A DNA stretch of 58,021 nucleotides from an uncultured Bacteroidales bacterium. GTDB taxonomy: Bacteria; Bacteroidota; Bacteroidia; Bacteroidales; Bacteroidaceae. A program made the translations under genes and the position numbers. Shown one piece after another: positions 53,650 through 58,021 of this stretch; the first letter of the stretch is position 1; every line of letters starts with the position of its first letter. The stretch is from assembly GCA_902760315.1 (NCBI GenBank), contig CACWFV010000037.1, positions 1 to 58,021 of the forward strand, in the 5' to 3' direction. The notes beneath the pieces are model-generated. The model was not told where the DNA came from and made no database searches. It saw nothing but the letters and a program-made list of their open reading frames with translations.

Positions 53650-54188
53650 CTTTTCTTTCTTAACTTGCGCAGGGCCTGGTCGCGCACTTGGCGCACCCGC
53701 TCACGCTTCAGTCCCATGGCGACAGCTATCTCAGCCATGGTTTGGCGCTCCTGTTCCACGCCGTAGTAGCGTCTGACGACCTCCTGCTGGCGGCTGTCCA
53801 GTAGGCCGATGCCTTTCAGTAGGTCGTCGCTGAGGGTGGCTTGTTCCACCACAACGTCGGCCCTTGGTGCATCAGGGTCTTCCAGCACGTTGAGCAGTGT
53901 GTAGTTGTTGCGGCTGCCAACGGGTATCGACTCGTCGGTGGAGCGCATGTTGACGTCAGTCTCTAACTGGCCAATGGCTTTCTCTATGGCCCGACGGATG
54001 TAGGGGGCGGCAAAGGTGACGAAGGGTTTGCCTCTGGAGCCGTCAAACTTCTCGGCAGCCTTCATCAGTCCGATGGCGCCTTCGCTGACGAGGTCGTCGG
54101 TGGTGAGCACGTCGCTATGGTACTGGCGGGCCAGCGTGACAACATAACCCATGTTGGCGGTGACCAGTTTGTCTTGTTCTTTCGTCAT
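53646..54188 (-). CDS. Compact sigma-70-family sigma factor
   Basis: A 180-aa RpoD-derived sigma factor. Region 2 is present (ANMGYVVTLARQYHS, LVSEGAIGLMKAAEKFDGS, KPFVTFAAPYIRRAIEKAI). A short linker then leads to region 4 (LDSRQQEVVRRYYGVEQERQ, TMAEIAVAMGLKRERVRQVR). Region 1 is missing and region 3 is almost entirely absent. It is distinct from ECF factors because region 2.1-2.4 and the DPDAPRADV linker follow RpoD. No anti-sigma factor is adjacent. It is coupled by a 4-bp overlap to the DUF4886 gene and lies 26 bp after cdsA. Confidence 0.88.
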   Translation of the reverse strand: MTKEQDKLVTANMGYVVTLARQYHSDVLTTDDLVSEGAIGLMKAAEKFDGSRGKPFVTFAAPYIRRAIEKAIGQLETDVNMRSTDESIPVGSRNNYTLLNVLEDPDAPRADVVVEQATLSDDLLKGIGLLDSRQQEVVRRYYGVEQERQTMAEIAVAMGLKRERVRQVRDQALRKLRKKR

Positions 54189-54214
54189 AGTAGTTTAGGT
54201 GTTTTTTTATCTGG

Positions 54215-55066
54215 TTAGAACAAAGATAGCGTATACAGGTAGACCACGGCTGCGGGAATGGCCAGCAGCGACGAGTCGAAGCGGTCCAGCATGCCACCAT
54301 GTCCGGGCAGTATGTTGCCTGAGTCCTTGATGCCCAGCGTGCGCTTGAAGAGACTCTCCACCAGGTCGCCCCACGTACCGAAGACAACGACGACGAGTCC
54401 CAGTCCCAACCATGCCGGCATGGAGAGCATTTGCTCTTGGTCCAAGAAATAGCTGATGGCGTAGGCAGCGGCCAGCACGAAGACGGCACCACCCACGGAA
54501 CCCTCCCACGACTTGCCCGGCGAGATGCGGGGGAAGAGCTTGTGGCGACCAATGAGCGAGCCCACGCAGTAGGCTCCAGAGTCGTTGACCCACAGGAAGA
54601 TGAAGATGCTCAGTGGCAACAGCGTGTTGAAAGCTACGAAGCCTTCGTTGGTGGCATTGAAGGCCAGCACGTTGATGAGCGAGAAGGGTAGGGCGATATA
54701 CATCTGTGCCAGCATGGTGTAGGCCCAATCCTGGATAGGGTCTTCCTGCTTCAGGTAAAGCTCGGCCACCAGCAGGTAGATGATGGTAACCAGGTAGGGG
54801 ATGAACACCACGCTCTTGGCAATCCCGGCATACATGTCGCTGCAGTAGTAGGTCATGGCGTAGAAGAAGTAGACGGCGGCCACGGTAGAGATGAAGCGGT
54901 TGACGGTGACGTCGTCGCGCTCGTTGACCAGTCCCGTAAATTCCCATACTGTCAGTCCGGTGATGAGGCTGAACAGCAGTACCATAGCCTCCGGGCGCAG
55001 GAAGCAGCTGACGATAGCCGCCACGAAGATGATGCCCGTAATGGTTCTCGTAATGAAGTTTTTCAT
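54215..55066 (-). CDS. cdsA: Phosphatidate cytidylyltransferase
   Basis: A 283-aa inner-membrane enzyme making CDP-diacylglycerol from phosphatidate and CTP. Several hydrophobic helices; the signature LFPRISPGKSWEGSVGGAV and the late GDLVESLFKRTLGIKDSGN with GHGGMLDRFDS are conserved CdsA motifs. It lies 6 bp after ftsH, so they are co-transcribed. Confidence 0.95.
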   Translation of the reverse strand: MKNFITRTITGIIFVAAIVSCFLRPEAMVLLFSLITGLTVWEFTGLVNERDDVTVNRFISTVAAVYFFYAMTYYCSDMYAGIAKSVVFIPYLVTIIYLLVAELYLKQEDPIQDWAYTMLAQMYIALPFSLINVLAFNATNEGFVAFNTLLPLSIFIFLWVNDSGAYCVGSLIGRHKLFPRISPGKSWEGSVGGAVFVLAAAYAISYFLDQEQMLSMPAWLGLGLVVVVFGTWGDLVESLFKRTLGIKDSGNILPGHGGMLDRFDSSLLAIPAAVVYLYTLSLF

Positions 55067-55072
55067 CGTCTT

Positions 55073-57097
55073 TTATTCCTCTTTCTTTTCTTCTTGTTGT
55101 TCTTCTTTATTCTTGGCTTCCAGCTCCAGTTGCTTGCCGCGTTCCTCGGCCATGCGCTCAGCGTCAGCACGCATCTGGGCCTCCAGCAGTTCCTCGGAAC
55201 GGCTCTGCCAGGGACGCTTGCCAAAGATTTTCTCTACGTCGTCGGCAAAGATGACCTCATGCTCTACCAGCAGCTGGGCCAGTTGCGCGTGTCCTTCCTT
55301 GTGCTCGGACAGTATCTGCTTGGCGCGCTCGTACTGCTCGTTGACCATCTTCAGCACCTCTTCGTCCATCAGTTTGGCGGTGGTCTCAGAGTAAGGCTTC
55401 TGGAACGAGTATTCCTGCTGGTTATAGTAGCACAGATTGGGAAGCTTGTCGCTCATGCCGGCATAGGCTACCATGCCGTATGCTTGCTTGGTGGTGCGCT
55501 CCAGGTCGTTCATGGCTCCTGTCGAGATGTGGCCAATGAACAACTCCTCGGCAGCGCGTCCGCCCAGCAGTGAGCACATCTCGTCGAGCATGGCCTCCTT
55601 GGTTTGCAACACGCGCTCTTCAGGCAGATACCATGCAGCGCCCAAGGCACGGCCGCGGGGCACGATGCTCACCTTGACCAGCGGGTCGGCAAACTCGGTG
55701 AACCACGAAATGGTGGCGTGGCCGGCCTCGTGGATGGCTATGGACCGCTTCTCCTGCTCGGTCATCACCTTGGTCTTTTTCTCCAGACCGCCAATGATGC
55801 GGTCTACGGCGTCCAGGAAGTCTTGCTTACCTACAGCCCCACGGTTGTGGCGGGCTGCTATGAGGGCTGCCTCGTTACAGACGTTGGCAATGTCGGCACC
55901 TGAGAAACCGGGAGTCTGGCGGGCCAGGAAGTCTATGTCTACGGTGTTGTCCAGTTTCAGGGGCTTCAGGTGGACGTTGAACACCTCTTTGCGCTCGTTC
56001 AGGTCGGGCAGGTCCACATGTATCTGGCGGTCAAAACGCCCGGCGCGAAGCAGCGCTGAGTCCAGCATGTCGGCACGGTTGGTGGCGGCCAGTGTGATGA
56101 TGCCGCTGTTGGTACCAAAACCGTCCATCTCCGTCAGCAGTGCGTTCAGCGTGTTCTCGCGCTCGTCGTTGCCGCCCATGGCGGGGTTCTTGCTGCGCGC
56201 ACGGCCCACGGCGTCAATCTCGTCGATGAAGATGATGCAGGGTGCCTTGCTCTTGGCTTTTTCAAATAGGTCGCGTACGCGAGAGGCTCCCACACCGACA
56301 AACATCTCTACAAAGTCGGAACCCGACATCGAGAAGAACGGTACGCCGGCCTCGCCAGCCACAGCCTTGGCCAGTAGTGTCTTACCCGTTCCCGGAGGAC
56401 CTACCAGCAGGGCTCCCTTGGGTATCTTGCCACCCAGGTCGGTATATTTCTGCGGATTTTTCAGGAAGTCTACTATCTCCTTCATCTCCTGTTTGGCACC
56501 GGCTTGCCCGGCTACGTCCTTGAACGTGATGCCCAGTTCGCCGCCCTTCTCGTACATCTGTGCCTTCGACTTGCCTACATTGAAGATACCGGCGCCACCC
56601 ATCGGTGCTCCGCCACCCATGCGGCGCATCAGGAACATCCATACTAGAATGATGCCGCCAAAGAAGAGTATGTTCATCAGCAGCGACGAGAAGAAGTCGT
56701 TCTCCTTGCTGTTGTCGTAAGAGAACTTGCCGCTGAAGGTCTTCTCCTCGCGTGCCTTGTTCACAAACTGCTCCACTTGGTCTACGCTGCCAATGGCCAC
56801 CGATACCGACGGGTTCGTACCGGTCTGCTGCACACCCTGGTGGAACACGTCGCGGATGTGCTCAGGCTTGATGTACATCTCCAGCGTGTTTTGGTATTTG
56901 TTGACGACTATCTCTTTGGCGTAGCCCTTATTGACCAGTACCTTGAAGTCCGAGTACGACATCTGTGTGCTGATGCTCGACTTCTCCTGGCCGGAGGTCA
57001 TGTAGAGGACGATGAGCGATAGGATGACGATGCCGTAGATCCAGTTCATGTTGAATCGGGGCATCTGTTGCTGTGGTTTCTTATTCTGTGGTTCCAT
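55073..57097 (-). CDS. ftsH: ATP-dependent zinc metalloprotease FtsH
   Basis: A 674-aa membrane AAA+ protease. TM1 is at about residues 16-33 and TM2 at about 137-155. Walker A is [20 protein letters not shown], Walker B is [15 protein letters not shown] is [20 protein letters not shown], and the zinc motif is HEAGH, with the third ligand Asp in NDLERTT. A Glu/Lys-rich tail ends it. It shares one base with rsfS upstream. It degrades misassembled membrane proteins and LpxC in other bacteria. Confidence 0.97.
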   Translation of the reverse strand: MEPQNKKPQQQMPRFNMNWIYGIVILSLIVLYMTSGQEKSSISTQMSYSDFKVLVNKGYAKEIVVNKYQNTLEMYIKPEHIRDVFHQGVQQTGTNPSVSVAIGSVDQVEQFVNKAREEKTFSGKFSYDNSKENDFFSSLLMNILFFGGIILVWMFLMRRMGGGAPMGGAGIFNVGKSKAQMYEKGGELGITFKDVAGQAGAKQEMKEIVDFLKNPQKYTDLGGKIPKGALLVGPPGTGKTLLAKAVAGEAGVPFFSMSGSDFVEMFVGVGASRVRDLFEKAKSKAPCIIFIDEIDAVGRARSKNPAMGGNDERENTLNALLTEMDGFGTNSGIITLAATNRADMLDSALLRAGRFDRQIHVDLPDLNERKEVFNVHLKPLKLDNTVDIDFLARQTPGFSGADIANVCNEAALIAARHNRGAVGKQDFLDAVDRIIGGLEKKTKVMTEQEKRSIAIHEAGHATISWFTEFADPLVKVSIVPRGRALGAAWYLPEERVLQTKEAMLDEMCSLLGGRAAEELFIGHISTGAMNDLERTTKQAYGMVAYAGMSDKLPNLCYYNQQEYSFQKPYSETTAKLMDEEVLKMVNEQYERAKQILSEHKEGHAQLAQLLVEHEVIFADDVEKIFGKRPWQSRSEELLEAQMRADAERMAEERGKQLELEAKNKEEQQEEKKEE

Positions 57098-57456
57098 TAG
57101 TCTATATCTTCAATATGTGTCAGGTTGGCGTCGTCCCAGAGGTGCTCTAAGTCGTAATAGGCGCGTACGTCGGGTACAAAAATGTGAACCATCACGTCGC
57201 CATAGTCCATGGCCACCCACTGTGCGTTCTCAAGCCCGGCCACCTTGGAGGGCTTCTCGTCCAACTCCTTGCGAGCCATTTCGCCAACCGACTCGGTGAT
57301 GGCTTCTACTTGCGATGGCGAGTTGCCCTGACAGATGACAAAATAACTGCATATTGCACCGTCTATGCCCGACAGGTTGGCGGTGACGATGTCCTGACCT
57401 TTCTTCTCTTGTATTCCTTTTACAATTGTTTCTACGAGTTGTGCTGTTTGTTCCAT
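57097..57456 (-). CDS. rsfS: Ribosomal silencing factor RsfS
   Basis: A 119-aa Iojap-family protein that binds L14 of the large subunit and blocks subunit joining. Characteristic motifs are DIVTANLSGIDGAICSYFVICQGNS and WVAMDYGDVMVHIFVPDVRAYYDLEHLWDDA. It is the first gene of the rsfS-ftsH-cdsA transcription unit, with a promoter at 57479-57509. Confidence 0.95.
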   Translation of the reverse strand: MEQTAQLVETIVKGIQEKKGQDIVTANLSGIDGAICSYFVICQGNSPSQVEAITESVGEMARKELDEKPSKVAGLENAQWVAMDYGDVMVHIFVPDVRAYYDLEHLWDDANLTHIEDID

Positions 57457-57478
57457 TAATAATTCATTTATTGAAGGG

Positions 57479-57509
57479 CAAAGTTACAAAATAACCAGCG
57501 CAACACAAA
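57479..57509 (-). promoter_or_regulatory. Promoter of rsfS-ftsH-cdsA
   Basis: On the minus strand TTTG (57506-57509) and TAACTTTG (57479-57486) are exactly 19 bp apart, a good consensus match. The start codon is at 57456. Confidence 0.75.
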
Positions 57510-57567
57510 GAAAAACACATGGAAAAACACTTTTTTTGCGCTTTTTTATAAAAAAGTTCCATTTTTT

Positions 57568-57598
57568 TTTGCCAGTTCAGAAAAAAGCATTACCTTTG
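57568..57598 (+). promoter_or_regulatory. Promoter of tRNA-Gln
   Basis: TTTG (57568-57571) and TACCTTTG (57591-57598) have a 19-bp spacer, matching the consensus. The tRNA begins at 57642. Confidence 0.8.
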
Positions 57599-57641
57599 CA
57601 CCCGCAATTCAGCAAGAGCGCTGAACAAGACAACAAAACAT

Positions 57642-57712
57642 TGGGGTATGGTGTAATGGTAACACTGCAGATTCTGGTCCTGCCTTTCCTGGTTCGAGTC
57701 CGGGTACCCCAA
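57642..57712 (+). tRNA. tRNA-Gln (anticodon CTG)
   Basis: The acceptor stem TGGGGTA pairs with TACCCCA (57705-57711). The D-arm GGTGTAATGGTAACAC, the anticodon arm with loop TTCTGGT (anticodon CTG at 57674-57676), and the T-arm CCTGGTTCGAGTCCGG complete a 71-nt tRNA. One A-C mismatch closes the anticodon stem. CTG reads CAG codons only. Confidence 0.93.
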
Positions 57713-57720
57713 CTACTTCA

Positions 57721-57758
57721 AAACCGCTAAGCAGCAATTAAGCGCTTAGCGGTTTTTC
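57721..57758 (+). terminator. Terminator after tRNA-Gln
   Basis: AAACCGCTAAGC (57721-57732) pairs perfectly with GCTTAGCGGTTT (57744-57755), followed by TT. It is 8 bp after the tRNA. Confidence 0.88.
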
Positions 57759-57873
57759 TGTATTTCACCTGAACGCCAGATGGTCACCCTCAAACATTTC
57801 TGCCGTTAAAACAATCACATATAACTATGATTAGAAAAAGTAAATTTTGAAAGTTTGACATAAAGTGAATGGG

Positions 57874-58021
57874 TCACATCTTCTTATATATGCTATACGG
57901 AAGATTCTTGTTGATGATAGCAAGGACGTGCCAGCGCTTGGTGACGTATGCCTTGGATTTCTGCTTGCGGATGGCGGCGACAATCTGACTGGCGACCTTT
58001 TCGACGGGCATCACCCAGAAG
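57874..58021 (-). CDS. Short-chain dehydrogenase/reductase, C-terminal fragment (runs off the window)
   Basis: The last 48 residues read FWVMPVEKVASQIVAAIRK, followed by a Lys-rich basic helix (AYVTKRWHVLAIINKNLP) and a final KKM. The pattern P-x-E-x-V-A-x-x-I-x-x-A-I plus a C-terminal basic stretch resembles the ends of classical SDR enzymes of the YqjQ-type. The N-terminal Rossmann fold is outside the window. The stop is at 57874. Low certainty because only the tail is visible. Confidence 0.6.
   Translation of the reverse strand, partial: FWVMPVEKVASQIVAAIRKQKSKAYVTKRWHVLAIINKNLPYSIYKKM

Overview
The window looks like chromosomal DNA of a Bacteroidales bacterium, most likely Prevotellaceae. 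The reasons are DUF4270, DUF4842/LruC, DUF5020 and DUF4886 proteins, a TonB-dependent receptor with an N-terminal carboxypeptidase-regulatory-like domain, a stand-alone GT5 starch-synthase domain, a methylmalonyl-CoA decarboxylase/epimerase cluster, and promoters of the TTTG-N19-TAnnTTTG type. Only gene content and family knowledge were used; no database was searched.

Layout. 1-430: 3' end of a 23S rRNA gene, an unusually short 5S gene and the rRNA terminator. 0.55-5.7 kb: LruC-type lipoprotein (-), rhomboid-like membrane protein (+), a 0.79-kb repeat-rich spacer, orphan histidine kinase (+). 5.7-8.0 kb: XRE-cupin regulator and acyl-CoA synthetase operon (-). 8.2-15.2 kb: DUF177-rpmF-fabH-era-der-lipoprotein-alaS (+). 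15.4-19.8 kb: HAD phosphatase lipoprotein (-), then BlaI, M56-TonB and TPR genes (+). 19.8-23.6 kb: mutY-purN (-), uvrD/pcrA (+). 23.6-27.4 kb: GT5 domain, DUF4270 and a 43-aa protein (-), divergent from panC-panD (+). 27.5-30.2 kb: mce-mmdA-small subunit-biotin carrier (-), the succinate-to-propionate branch. 30.2-34.7 kb: TonB receptor, GNAT/FemAB-like protein and a PheC-like periplasmic lipoprotein (-). 34.7-35.8 kb: 1.1 kb of non-coding repeats bounded by 58-bp inverted repeats. 35.8-40.9 kb: two large secreted proteins (-). 41.0-47.0 kb: nadB, then etfB-etfA-acyl-CoA dehydrogenase (+), with a four-helix-bundle (23S-IVS-type) gene inserted between etfA and the dehydrogenase. 47.0-49.7 kb: purine permease and guanine deaminase, convergent. 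49.9-52.8 kb: SemiSWEET-surE-lpxB-DUF5020 (+). 52.8-57.5 kb: rsfS-ftsH-cdsA-sigma-DUF4886 (-). 57.6-57.8 kb: tRNA-Gln(CTG) and terminator, then the 3' end of an SDR gene (-).

Two things stand out. First, at least six conserved loci (5S rRNA, fabH, alaS, purN, mutY, etfB) and probably a seventh (DUF177) have each lost a short internal piece, estimated at about 10-70 nt, usually inside a strongly conserved stretch. alaS is normally essential, so this points to a recurring assembly fault rather than gene decay, although reads would be needed to decide.

Second, the intergenic DNA is highly structured: heptanucleotide arrays that fill whole gaps, related 21-bp phased arrays at 3.9 and 35.3 kb, a 254-bp element with 28-bp terminal inverted repeats, a 695-bp element with 58-bp inverted repeats, and an IVS-like gene bracketed by 30-bp inverted repeats inside a metabolic operon. 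The last of these is the best candidate for new biology here.
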